Below, in pieces: positions 29,736-38,031 of a DNA stretch of 64,000 bases. The DNA lies in contig NZ_JALJRW010000019.1 of assembly GCF_024519465.1 (NCBI RefSeq), positions 1-64,000 on the forward strand, given 5' to 3'. This stretch comes from Stenotrophomonas sp. Ste86 (GTDB lineage: Bacteria; Pseudomonadota; Gammaproteobacteria; Xanthomonadales; Xanthomonadaceae). The translations under genes and the position numbers were made by a program. The notes under the pieces are model-generated. The model saw only the letters and a list, made by a program, of their open reading frames with translations, was not told the origin of the DNA and ran no database searches. Positions within the stretch are counted from its first letter, which is position 1. Every line of letters begins with the position of its first letter.

Positions 29736-29891
29736 TGCCTGCTCCACTGCCTGTCGATGCCCGATGGCGGCACTGTGCTTCACTTTCATGGCAGCCAGAT
29801 GACAGCCGCGCCGGTCGCGACGGGGCCGGCGACCGGCAGGGGGTAAAATGGCCGCCAGCCGCGCAGCCGCGCCGGCGGTATTGGACGTCAC

Positions 29892-30362
29892 ATGATCAAC
29901 AACGATGTACTGCGCAGCATCCGCTACATGCTCGACCTCAGCGACGGCATGATTGCCGACACCTGTGCCCTGGCCGACCCGGCCTTCGTGATCGACAAGG
30001 CCGACGTGGCCGGTTGGCTGCGCAAGGAAGACGAGGAAGGTTTCGTGCCGTGCGATGACCGCACCTTGGCGCACTTCCTGGATGGGCTGATCGTGCACTT
30101 CCGTGGCCGCGACGAGAGCCAGCCGCTGCGCCCGGTGGAAAAGCGCATCACCAACAACCTGGTGCTGAAGAAGCTGCGCGTGGCGTTCCAGTTGAAGGAC
30201 GTGGACATGCACGAGATCTTCGACAACGCCGGATTCCCGGTGTCCAAGCCGGAGCTGTCGGCGCTGTTCCGCCAGCCGGATCACAAGAACTACCGGGCCT
30301 GCGGCGACCAGTTGCTGCGCAACTTCCTCAAGGGCCTCACCCTGCGCGTGCGCGCTGCCTGA
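29892..30362 (+). CDS. YehS-like DUF1456 protein
   Basis: A 156-residue soluble protein with two similar helical halves, each beginning with a conserved pattern (NNDVLRSIRYMLDLSD and TNNLVLKKLRVAFQLKD), the internal duplication typical of DUF1456. Function unknown. A TAAAAT at 29844-29849 may be its -10. Its 3' end overlaps the convergent LysR gene by 26 bases. Confidence 0.88.
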   Translation: MINNDVLRSIRYMLDLSDGMIADTCALADPAFVIDKADVAGWLRKEDEEGFVPCDDRTLAHFLDGLIVHFRGRDESQPLRPVEKRITNNLVLKKLRVAFQLKDVDMHEIFDNAGFPVSKPELSALFRQPDHKNYRACGDQLLRNFLKGLTLRVRAA

Positions 30363-31263
30363 GCCCCACCCCGGTACGTGGCTCGGCCTGCGGGGCCACG
30401 TGCTGCAGCAGTTCCTGCATGAAGGCCCGCGCCGCCGGCGTGGGCAGTTTCGACCACACCGCATGCACGCGCCGCACGGGCGCATCCTGGATGGCCACGC
30501 AGGCCACGCCGGTGAAGCCGGCGGCGATGGCCACCGGCACGATGCCCACCGCCAGCCCCTGCTGTACGAAGCGCTCGATGAGCGACATATGGTTGATCTC
30601 GAACGGCACCCGATGCGGTAGCCCGGCGGCGGCGAAGGCCTCGTCGGTCTGGCGGCGCGCGCCGCTGCCATATTGGAAGTCCACCAGCGGCAGTTCGGCC
30701 AGGGTGGCCAGCGACAGCCGTTTGCGGCTGGCCAGCGGGTGGTTGGGCGGCAGCACGGCCACCATCGATTCTTCGGCGAGCAGGCGATGGCAGGCACCGT
30801 CGATGGCGGTGCCCGGCGAGAGGCCGACCAGGGCCACATCCACGCGGCGCTCGCGCACGTCTTCCATCAGCACTTCGCTCTTGTCCATGCGCAGGCGGAA
30901 TTCCACCTGCGGGTAGCGCGTGTGGAAGGCGGCCAGGCAGGCGACCAGGTCCACGGCGGTGAGCGAGGTGATCTGGCCGATGGTGAGGGTGCCGCGCACC
31001 TGGCCGGCGACGGCGGCGACGTCTTCGCGCAGGTGGCGCAGCGAGTCCAACACCTGGCGCGCGTGGGTGAGCAGCACCTCGCCGGCCGGGGTGACCCGCA
31101 CCTGGCGCGGCAGGCGCTCGAACAGGGTGGCCTGCAGTTCTTCTTCCAGGTGGGCGATCTGGTGGCTGAGTGCGGACTGCACGACGTGGCAGCGCGCGGC
31201 AGCGCGGGTGAAGTTGCGTTCTTCGGCCAGGGCCACGCAGAACTCGAGCTGTTTGAGGTTCAC
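30337..31263 (-). CDS. LysR-family transcriptional regulator
   Basis: A 308-residue regulator with the LysR winged HTH at the N-terminus (LKQLEFCVALAEERNFTRAAARCHVVQSALSHQIAHLEEEL) followed by a substrate-binding fold. I chose GTG at 31263 because GGTGGAG lies eight bases upstream and the protein then begins as the family does; an ATG 21 bases upstream is possible. It is divergent from the MFS gene, which is its likely target. The C-terminus overlaps the YehS-like gene tail to tail. Confidence 0.9.
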   Translation of the reverse strand: MNLKQLEFCVALAEERNFTRAAARCHVVQSALSHQIAHLEEELQATLFERLPRQVRVTPAGEVLLTHARQVLDSLRHLREDVAAVAGQVRGTLTIGQITSLTAVDLVACLAAFHTRYPQVEFRLRMDKSEVLMEDVRERRVDVALVGLSPGTAIDGACHRLLAEESMVAVLPPNHPLASRKRLSLATLAELPLVDFQYGSGARRQTDEAFAAAGLPHRVPFEINHMSLIERFVQQGLAVGIVPVAIAAGFTGVACVAIQDAPVRRVHAVWSKLPTPAARAFMQELLQHVAPQAEPRTGVGLRQRARAG

Positions 31264-31283
31264 GCCGACATCTCCACCATCCA

Positions 31284-31304
31284 TCTATTTTCCAGATGCG
31301 CTGG
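31284..31304. promoter_or_regulatory. candidate LysR operator in the LysR/MFS gap
   Basis: TCT-N7-AGA (31284-31296) fits the T-N11-A LysR box with inverted ends, and CCAG-N5-CTGG (31292-31304) overlaps it. AT-rich GATAACTATT follows toward the MFS gene. Binding by the adjacent LysR protein is inference. Confidence 0.4.
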
Positions 31305-31375
31305 ATGATAACTATTCATTTCCATCATCGCGACGCGAGGCGGACACTGGCGTCCCCCTGACACCTGGAAGCCGT

Positions 31376-32566
31376 ATGACCGCCGATGTCCACACCCCCT
31401 TGAGCCGCTGGCAGGTGCTGTTGATGGCCTTTGCCACGGGCGTGGCGGTGGCCAGCAATTACTACGCGCAGCCGCTGCTGCACACCATCGCCGGCGAGTT
31501 CGGGGTGTCCTTCGGGCGCGCGGGCATGCTGGTGACGGCGGCGCAGTTGAGCTACGGCGTGGGCGTGGTGCTGCTGGTACCGCTGGGCGACATGTTCGAG
31601 CGGCGGCGGTTGATCGTGGTGATGTCGCTGCTGTCGGCGTCGGGGTTGGTGGTGAGCGCGTTGAGCCATGAATTCGTCTGGCTGCTGGTGGGCACGGCGA
31701 TCACCGGGTTGTTCTCGGTGGTGGCGCAGGTGCTGGTGCCGTTCGCGGCGACGCTGGCCCGGCCCGAAGAGCGTGGCCGGGTGGTGGGCACGGTGATGAG
31801 CGGGCTGCTGCTGGGCATCCTGCTGGCGCGGACGGTGGCCGGTGCGTTGTCGTCGCTGGGCGACTGGCGCTGGGTGTACTGGATGGCCGCGGGCACGCTG
31901 GTGCTGACCACGTGGGTGCTGTATCGCACGTTGCCGCGTTTCTACCAGCATGCGGGGTTGGGTTATGGCGCGTTGCTGCGCTCGATCGGGACGCTGTTCG
32001 CGCAGGAGCCGGTGTTCCGCCTGCGCACGCTGCTGGGCGCACTGAGTTTTGCGATGTTCGCCATGTTCTGGACGCCGCTGGCGTTCCTGCTGGCGGGCGC
32101 GCCGTACCACTACAGCGACGCGACGATCGGGCTGTTCGGGCTGGTGGGCGCGGCGGGCACGTTGGCGGCAGGGCTGGCGGGGCGGATGGCGGACCGGGGC
32201 AAGGCGGCGTTGGCGACGACGCTGGCGCTGGTGCTGCTGGCGGTGTCGTGGCTGCCGCTGGGCTTTTCCACGCAGTCGCTGGTGGCGCTGGTGGTGGGCG
32301 TGCTGGTGCTGGACCTGGCGGCGCAGCTGCTGCACGTGAGCAATCAGAACGTGGTGTTCGCGCTGCGGCCGGAGGCACGCAACCGGCTCAATGCGGGGTA
32401 CATGACTGGCTACTTCATCGGCGGTTCGTTGGGGTCGCTGGTGTCGGCGCAGGTGTATGGCGCGTTCGGGTGGATGGGCGTGTGCGTGGCCGGCGCCGGT
32501 GTTGCGGTAGTGGCGATGGGTGTCTGGGCATGGGCGGTGGTCGCGGAGAAGCGGAAGGCGCCGTAA
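31376..32566 (+). CDS. MFS transporter (arabinose/chloramphenicol exporter-like)
   Basis: A 396-residue inner-membrane protein with 12 predicted spans. Characteristic motifs: ATGVAVASNYYAQPLLHTIA at span 1, PLGDMFERRRLI in loop 2-3 and RPEERGRVVGTVMSGLLLGILLART at span 5, the last typical of DHA1-type exporters. It is divergent from the LysR gene. Substrate cannot be told. The TAA stop lies inside a degenerate REP copy. Confidence 0.88.
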   Translation: MTADVHTPLSRWQVLLMAFATGVAVASNYYAQPLLHTIAGEFGVSFGRAGMLVTAAQLSYGVGVVLLVPLGDMFERRRLIVVMSLLSASGLVVSALSHEFVWLLVGTAITGLFSVVAQVLVPFAATLARPEERGRVVGTVMSGLLLGILLARTVAGALSSLGDWRWVYWMAAGTLVLTTWVLYRTLPRFYQHAGLGYGALLRSIGTLFAQEPVFRLRTLLGALSFAMFAMFWTPLAFLLAGAPYHYSDATIGLFGLVGAAGTLAAGLAGRMADRGKAALATTLALVLLAVSWLPLGFSTQSLVALVVGVLVLDLAAQLLHVSNQNVVFALRPEARNRLNAGYMTGYFIGGSLGSLVSAQVYGAFGWMGVCVAGAGVAVVAMGVWAWAVVAEKRKAP

Positions 32567-32640
32567 CGCCGACCGTTGGTCTGCTGTCGCGACGTGACGC
32601 CGTAACGCCGACCGTTGGTCTGCTGTCGCGATGTGACACC
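32562..32640 (+). repeat. 39-bp tandem repeat of degenerate REP sequence
   Basis: CGTAACGCCGACC-GTT-GGTC followed by TGCTGTCGCGA occurs at 32562 and 32601 with a 39-bp period; a third period starts at 32640 with the intact GTAGAGCCGACC form. In the first two copies GTAGAG has become GTAACG and the right arm GGTCGG has become GGTCTG. The first copy supplies the MFS stop codon. Confidence 0.85.
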
Positions 32641-32709
32641 GTAGAGCCGACCGTTGGTCGGCTGCATTTGCGCGGTGGGTGGGAGCAGCCGACCGACGGT
32701 CGGCTCTAC
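32641..32709 (+). repeat. inverted pair of REP/SMAG palindromes
   Basis: GTAGAGCCGACC-GTT-GGTCGGCTGC (32641-32665) faces GCAGCCGACC-GAC-GGTCGGCTCTAC (32685-32709). Confidence 0.85.
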
Positions 32710-32716
32710 GGGAAAA

Positions 32717-32741
32717 GCAGCCGACCAACGGTCGGCTCTAC
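32717..32741 (+). repeat. REP/SMAG palindrome
   Basis: GCAGCCGACC-AAC-GGTCGGCTCTAC, ending one base before the stop codon of the TorF-like gene. Confidence 0.85.
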
Positions 32742-32742
32742 G

Positions 32743-33447
32743 TTAGAAGGTGGTTTGGACGGCGAACTCCACGCGGGAACCGGCGTTGCCGGGGAACAGG
32801 CGCTTGGCCGCGTGGTCGGTGTCGTGCGCGGTGAGGCGCAGTTCCCACGGGCCGTGGACCTTCCAGACGGCGCTGAGATGGCCGTGCAGGTAGTCGTCGG
32901 CCTGCGCGCTGGCCAGCCAGTAGTGACCCACCGCCGCTTCCAGCCGCCACTGCTCGCCCAGCGGCAGGCGCGCGCCCAGCTGGGCGTAGGTGCCGCTATG
33001 GCCGCCGGCCAATGCGTCGTCGGACACACCCACCTGCAGCCAGTAGCGCTGCTGCCAGGTCAGCGTGCTGTTGAGCTCGGTCCAATCCAGGTCCACGTTG
33101 CTGGACGGATAGAGATAGCGGGTGAGGTTGACGTCCAACGCCCAGTCCTGGCCCAGCGCCCCGCCCCAACCGGCCACCACGTCGAACTCACTGCGTGCGC
33201 CGTTGTCCGGCTTGAACGACACCCCCGACCCCCACACCGACGCATACCAGCCGCGCTCGCTGCCGAGTTTGACGCCCGCCTGCGCGGCCGGGTCGCCGTC
33301 GCTCTGCGAGCTGCCGCGCCAGACATAATCGGAGGTCAGCGTCGCGTTGCCCTCCACGGCGGCCGCCGCCGCACCACTCAGCATCAGGCCCAGCAGCAGC
33401 ACGCTGCAGCGACGCGCGACGCGCCCTTTTTTCTGTTCAACCACCAC
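32743..33447 (-). CDS. TorF-family putative outer-membrane porin
   Basis: A 234-residue protein with a signal peptide (CSVLLLGLMLSGAAAAAVEG) and alternating beta-strands ending in Phe (VEFAVQTTF). The strand pattern LTSDYVWRGSSQSDGDPAAQ and GWYASVWGSGV matches the TorF/CHP02001 family. No ATG fits; I chose the GTG at 33447, with GGAG eight bases upstream, giving a short cytoplasmic start before the signal sequence. Transport role is inferred from the fold. Confidence 0.78.
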   Translation of the reverse strand: MVVEQKKGRVARRCSVLLLGLMLSGAAAAAVEGNATLTSDYVWRGSSQSDGDPAAQAGVKLGSERGWYASVWGSGVSFKPDNGARSEFDVVAGWGGALGQDWALDVNLTRYLYPSSNVDLDWTELNSTLTWQQRYWLQVGVSDDALAGGHSGTYAQLGARLPLGEQWRLEAAVGHYWLASAQADDYLHGHLSAVWKVHGPWELRLTAHDTDHAAKRLFPGNAGSRVEFAVQTTF

Positions 33448-33622
33448 GGTAAGCACTCCATCGGACGGCGGCGCCGTCGAGGTGGGCAGTGTTTCCGCAG
33501 TGGCCGTAAAGCCGCCATGGCGCGGCCGGGGGATCGGCGCAAATTCCGTGTAAATCCTGCGTCCACGATGCGCCAAAGGCCCCGCGCTATCATGGGCGCT
33601 CTGACCTGTTGCGAGTAATGGC

Positions 33623-34012
33623 GTGGACGCGATCCTGACCCCGGTGTCGATTGGCGAACTGATCGACAAGATCACCATCCTGGAAATCAAGGCCGAACGC
33701 ATCAGCGACGCCGGCAAGAACGCCAACGTCCGCAAGGAACTCGATGGCCTGTGGCCGCTGTGGCAGCAGCAGCTGGCCAGCCAGCCCGGGCTGGACGCGC
33801 TCAAGGATCAGCTCAAGGCAATCAACGTGCGCATGTGGGACATCCAGGACCAGCTGCGCGACAAGGAAGCGGCGCAGGTGTTCGACGATGCGTTCATCCA
33901 GCTGGCGCGTGGCGTCTACGGCACCAACGGCGAGCGGGTGAAGGTAAAGAACGAGATCAATCGCATCGCAGGGTCTGCGCTGGTCGAAGAAAAGCAGTAC
34001 CAGGGCGAATAA
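33623..34012 (+). CDS. DUF6165-type small protein
   Basis: A 129-residue soluble helical protein starting at GTG 33623: ILTPVSIGELIDKITILEIK is the conserved start I associate with DUF6165. Mostly amphipathic helices, no membrane segment. Function unknown; the family often occurs near surface-polysaccharide genes. It is divergent from the TorF-like gene. Confidence 0.8.
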   Translation: MDAILTPVSIGELIDKITILEIKAERISDAGKNANVRKELDGLWPLWQQQLASQPGLDALKDQLKAINVRMWDIQDQLRDKEAAQVFDDAFIQLARGVYGTNGERVKVKNEINRIAGSALVEEKQYQGE

Positions 34013-34033
34013 GCCACCCTGCCCGCGCCGGGC

Positions 34034-34780
34034 TCAGTGCCCGGTGGCGGCCATGAAGCGTTCGCGGTCCTGCTGGGTGCGCCGGCGGATTTCGGCCAGG
34101 GCTTCGTTCTCGGTGGCTTCCAGCATGGATTCGAACAGGCGCTGGAAGTGGTTGCGCATGGCCAGGCGTGCGCCGGCCGGGTCGCGCGCGCGCAGGGCGT
34201 CGAGAATGGCGGTGTGTTCTTCGTCGCGGGTGTCATCGTCGTTGTGGCAGACGTTGGCGTAGACCTGCTTCACCCGCGGCAGCTCGTTGCGCATGCGCCA
34301 GATCAGCTGCACGCAGTGCTCCACCACCGGGTTGCCGGCAATCCGCGCGATGGACAGATGGAACTGGCGGTCGGCCTCGCTGGCCGCCGCTTCGCCCGAG
34401 GTGGGGTCGACCATGGCCGCGATCAGGCCGGCCAGGGCCTCCACTTCGTCATCGGTGATGCGGCTGGCGGCCATGGCCGCCGCTTCGGCCTCGATCACCG
34501 CGCGTGCGGCGGTCAGGTCGAAGGCCGACACATCCGGCAACGCGCCGGGGGCCTGCGACGGGCGCGCCTTCACATACACGCCCGAGCCGGTCTTGATGGT
34601 GATCAGCCCCTGCGCTTCCAGCGCGATTTCCGCCTCGCGCACGGTCACCCGGCTGACGCCCAGGCGCTCGGCCAGGTCGCGTTCGCCGGGCAGCCGCGAG
34701 CCCGGCGGGAATTCGCCCTTCTCGATCAGCGCGACGATTTCAGCGGCAATGGACTGGTAGAGACGGGGTTCGGACATCAT
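34034..34780 (-). CDS. FadR/GntR-family regulator of the alginate locus
   Basis: A 248-residue regulator: N-terminal winged HTH (LYQSIAAEIVALIEKGEFPPGSRLPGERDLAERLGVSRVTVREA) and a helical FCD effector domain (ARAVIEAEAAAMAASRI; metal-type His in FHLSIARIAGNPVVEH). UxuR/ExuR-like members sense uronates. It is downstream of the TonB receptor on the same strand, and the receptor is divergent from the lyase operon, so it likely represses both. Start ATG at 34780; neighbouring TTG/ATG codons are alternatives. Confidence 0.88.
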   Translation of the reverse strand: MMSEPRLYQSIAAEIVALIEKGEFPPGSRLPGERDLAERLGVSRVTVREAEIALEAQGLITIKTGSGVYVKARPSQAPGALPDVSAFDLTAARAVIEAEAAAMAASRITDDEVEALAGLIAAMVDPTSGEAAASEADRQFHLSIARIAGNPVVEHCVQLIWRMRNELPRVKQVYANVCHNDDDTRDEEHTAILDALRARDPAGARLAMRNHFQRLFESMLEATENEALAEIRRRTQQDRERFMAATGH

Positions 34781-34836
34781 CAAGACCTGGCTGTACGGTG
34801 ACTGGGGACCGACATGCGACCGCGCCCTCAGAGAGC

Positions 34837-34860
34837 GGCGCGGTCCTGGAAAACCGCGCC
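34837..34860 (-). terminator. hairpin between the TonB receptor gene and the GntR gene
   Basis: GGCGCGGT (34837-34844) pairs perfectly with ACCGCGCC (34853-34860). No T-run follows, so it may attenuate read-through into the regulator rather than stop it fully. Confidence 0.5.
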
Positions 34861-34867
34861 ACTGACC

Positions 34868-37750
34868 TCAGAAGCGGTAGCGCACCCCCAGATAATAGCG
34901 CCGCCCGTAGGTGGTGTACTCGCGGAAGCTGCCCAGGATGGGCATATCCGACACCCGCGGCTCGTCGGTGAGGTTGCTGGCCGACAGCGACAGCGACAGG
35001 TTCTTGTTCACCTTGTAGGTGGCGCGGAAGTCGAGCGAGCCATTGTCGCGCACGTAGCGGTTCTGCGAGGGGTCGCCGACGAACTGCTGGTAATAGTCCG
35101 ACCGGTATTTGTAGATCGCCTGCAGGTCCAGCTTGCCCAGGCCCCAGTACACCTGGGCCGAGGCCACGTGCTTGGACAGCCCGAAGATGTTGGCCGGCTC
35201 GACGATGCCGGGGGTGAACACGCCGGTGATCGGGTCGGTGGACTCGCCCAGGCGCAGGTCTTCGGTCTTGAAGTTGGAGTGGGCGTAGTTGTAGCTGGCC
35301 TTCACGCCCAGCCCGGAGAAGATGCCCGGCAGGTAGGAGAAGGTGTGCGAGCCGGTCAGCTCGAAGCCGATCAGGTCGCTCTTCTGGTCGCTGGTGGCCA
35401 ACTGTTCAACCGGGACGGTGACGCTCTGGCCGTCGATGTCGAAGGTTTCGCCCAGCACCACCGGCACCGAGCCGCCGTTGAACTGCTTGTAGTAGATGGC
35501 CGTGGACAGGATCGAGTCGGCGTTGGCGTACCACTCCAGCGAGACATCGGCATTCCAGGACATCAGCGGCTTGGCGCGCGGGTTGCCGGTGGCGGTGATG
35601 TTACCCAGCGCCTCGGCCACGCTGCGGAAGTCGGTATCGGCCTCGTCCAGGGTGAAGCTGCGGCCAAAGCCTTCTGCCGCCAGGTCGGGACGCGACATGG
35701 CGCGGTAGGCACCCACGCGCATCAACAGGTCCGGGCGCAGTTCGAAGGACGCGTTGAAGCTGGGCAGCCATTCGGCATTGCTGGACTTGAGCACCTGGCG
35801 GGTGAAATCGCCGGTGGGGCGCAGGGTGATGGTGCCGTCGGGGTTGTTGATCACATCCAGGCCGCTGCGCAGGCCAACCGAGCTGACATCGGTGCGCACC
35901 CAGCGCACGCCGATGTTGCCGGTGACCGGCAGGCCGAACCATTCGCTGCTGTAGTCGCCCATCAGGTAGATGGCGTTGGTCTTCTCGGTGACATCGTTGT
36001 TGGCCGGGTCGCGCAGGTCCGCGCTCAGTCCGGTGTCGTCCACGCCGGTGAAGGCCTTGAACAGGCAACGGCTGTCGAAGGTGGCCCACTGGTCGATGGT
36101 GTTGCCGCTGGCGTTGGCCAGGAAGTCCTTCTGCGGGAACGCCTGCCGGCAGGCCTGGTTGGCCGCGCGGATGGCCGCGACATTGGTGGTGGTGATGTCG
36201 CGGGTGTCGGTGAAGTCGGTGTAGCTGGCTTCGGAGTGGCGCAGGCCGCCCTTGAACGCGGTGAAGAAGCCGCTTTCCGGGGTGAACGCCGCATCGAAGC
36301 GCTGCGCGCGGATGGTGTGTTCGCGGGTCTGCTGGCGGCGGCGGATCAGCGCCGAGTCGGTGTAGTTGTCCGGGTTGTTCACATCGAACGCCGGATCCAG
36401 GGTGATGCTCGGCACATCGCCGCTGTAGTCGTAGGTGTAGTCGACATAGCGGGTGTTCTTGATGCCGGCCACCGGCTTGCCGTTGACGTCGGTACGCCCG
36501 GCGCGCAGGCGGGTGGAGCGCTCGATCTGGTCGCGCTCGGTGTTGGAGTAGGACAGGTCGGTGGACAGGGTCCAGGCCGGGGTGGGACGGAAGATCACGT
36601 TGAAGCCGCCACCGGTGTATTCCTCCTTGCGCTCCAGGAAGTTGCCGGTGGAATCGATGGTGGTGCTGCCGGTGTGGTGCAGCAGCGCCCCATCGTCGGT
36701 GACCACGCGGTTGTTGAGGTTGCGCATCATCGAAGACAGCGACAGGTCCGAGCGGTCTTCGGTGTAGTCGCGCTTGGAGTGCTGGTAATCCAGGTTCACT
36801 TCCCATGCGTCGCCGGGGCGCCACTGCAGCGCGGCGAACTGCGAATCGCGCTTGTCGTGTTCGATGAACTGGCGGTAGATGCGGCTGCTGGGCACCAGGT
36901 AGTACGGCACGCCGTTGGCGACCTGGTTGCCGTCCACCTGGGTGCAGTTGCGGGTGGCGCCGACCACTTCGCGGCCATCACAGGCCACCCAGGTGGAGCT
37001 GCTGGAGAACATTTCTTCCGGGTTGCTGCCTTCCAGCGCCTGCACGCCCACGGAGATGCCGAGCTTGCCAGCGCCGCCCATGTCGAACTGGTCGATATAG
37101 CTGGCGGTACCGCGCCAGCCCACCCCGTCCTTGTCCTTGAGGCGGTTGTCGTAGTCCTGCCAGGTGCCGCGCCCATCGAGCTGGATGGTGCGCTTGCCGT
37201 ATTGGAGCGGCTTGACGGTTTCCATGTTGACCGTGCCGGCCACGCCGCCTTCGACGAAGTCGGCGCGCTGGGTCTTGTAGATGGCCACGCTGTTGATCAG
37301 CTCGGACGGGAACTGGTTGAAGTTCACCGAGCGGTCGCCGCTGCCGTTGGTGGCTTCGCGGCCATTGAAGGTGGACGAGCCCAGGAACGGGCCGAGGCCG
37401 CGGATCGAGATTTCCGAGGCGCCGCCCTTCTCGCGATGGGTGGAGGCGCCGGTGATGGTCTCGATGGCTTCACCGATGGACAGCGCCGGCAGGTCGCCGA
37501 TGTCGTCGGCGGCGAGCACGTCGGAGATGACGGTCTCCTCGCGCTTCTTGTCGATCGAGGTCTGGATGGTGCCGCGCACGCCGGTCACCTGGACCTGGTC
37601 CAGGGTGGTGGGCTGTGCGGGCGGTGCGGCGGCGTCCTGTGCGTGGACCAGCGGCACCAGGGCGGTGCTGCACAGGGCATAGAACAGCGCGCTATGCAGC
37701 GCGGTGCGGCGGAGGCCTCGTAGTGAGGCCGTACGGCGGTCATGCAACAT
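34868..37750 (-). CDS. TonB-dependent receptor, predicted alginate/oligoalginate uptake
   Basis: A 960-residue outer-membrane receptor: signal peptide ending VPLVHAQ, TonB-box region TLDQVQVTGVRG, plug domain (ETVISDVLAADDIGDLPALSIGEAIETITG; ISIRGLG) and a 22-strand barrel ending YYLGVRYRF. The plug style is that of the TonB-Xanth-Caul carbohydrate receptors. GGGAGGGAG precedes the ATG. It is divergent from the PL6/PL17 operon and followed by the GntR gene, which points to alginate oligomers as substrate; that is inference. Confidence 0.9.
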   Translation of the reverse strand: MLHDRRTASLRGLRRTALHSALFYALCSTALVPLVHAQDAAAPPAQPTTLDQVQVTGVRGTIQTSIDKKREETVISDVLAADDIGDLPALSIGEAIETITGASTHREKGGASEISIRGLGPFLGSSTFNGREATNGSGDRSVNFNQFPSELINSVAIYKTQRADFVEGGVAGTVNMETVKPLQYGKRTIQLDGRGTWQDYDNRLKDKDGVGWRGTASYIDQFDMGGAGKLGISVGVQALEGSNPEEMFSSSSTWVACDGREVVGATRNCTQVDGNQVANGVPYYLVPSSRIYRQFIEHDKRDSQFAALQWRPGDAWEVNLDYQHSKRDYTEDRSDLSLSSMMRNLNNRVVTDDGALLHHTGSTTIDSTGNFLERKEEYTGGGFNVIFRPTPAWTLSTDLSYSNTERDQIERSTRLRAGRTDVNGKPVAGIKNTRYVDYTYDYSGDVPSITLDPAFDVNNPDNYTDSALIRRRQQTREHTIRAQRFDAAFTPESGFFTAFKGGLRHSEASYTDFTDTRDITTTNVAAIRAANQACRQAFPQKDFLANASGNTIDQWATFDSRCLFKAFTGVDDTGLSADLRDPANNDVTEKTNAIYLMGDYSSEWFGLPVTGNIGVRWVRTDVSSVGLRSGLDVINNPDGTITLRPTGDFTRQVLKSSNAEWLPSFNASFELRPDLLMRVGAYRAMSRPDLAAEGFGRSFTLDEADTDFRSVAEALGNITATGNPRAKPLMSWNADVSLEWYANADSILSTAIYYKQFNGGSVPVVLGETFDIDGQSVTVPVEQLATSDQKSDLIGFELTGSHTFSYLPGIFSGLGVKASYNYAHSNFKTEDLRLGESTDPITGVFTPGIVEPANIFGLSKHVASAQVYWGLGKLDLQAIYKYRSDYYQQFVGDPSQNRYVRDNGSLDFRATYKVNKNLSLSLSASNLTDEPRVSDMPILGSFREYTTYGRRYYLGVRYRF

Positions 37751-37799
37751 CGTGATCTCCCTCCCAGGATGGATCGTCCGATTACACGGATTCGACCCG

Positions 37800-37842
37800 A
37801 AGATTCACGGTTACTGGACCAATGTCAATGAATTGGTACTAA
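37800..37842 (-). promoter_or_regulatory. TonB receptor promoter with overlapping GntR-type operator
   Basis: On the minus strand TTGACA (37828-37823), a 17-nt spacer and a weak AATCTT (37805-37800) form a promoter. The -35 sits inside a perfect inverted repeat ACCAAT (37818-37823)-N8-ATTGGT (37832-37837), and TTGGTACTAA (37833-37842) is itself near-palindromic around GTAC, like uronate-type GntR sites. Repressor binding would block the promoter. Confidence 0.55.
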
Positions 37843-37954
37843 AGTCTACCCCGGACATTCGTGCAGACCACTTTGACGGTATTTAATGTGCGGATGCAGC
37901 AGAAATATGCGCAACTGGCGAACCACATGCATCTAAAGTGGTATGCGATTGTGG

Positions 37955-37982
37955 TTGACGGACGCATTGGACGACCTGTTAC
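37955..37982 (+). promoter_or_regulatory. candidate promoter of the lyase operon
   Basis: TTGACG (37955-37960) with TGTTAC (37977-37982) 16 bases downstream, about 50 bases before the PL6 start. The -10 is weak. The 281-bp divergent gap is otherwise AT-rich and includes AAAGTGGTATGCG near 37936, a possible second half-site. Confidence 0.4.
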
Positions 37983-38031
37983 GATCCGGACTCGCGTTTC
38001 GATGCCACGGTTGATCTGGGAGGGTAAGCCG

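Noticed and set aside
30337-30362. Frameshift or misassembly at the YehS/LysR overlap
   Set aside because: Both frames end at natural stops and both C-termini are plausible; short tail-to-tail overlaps are common.
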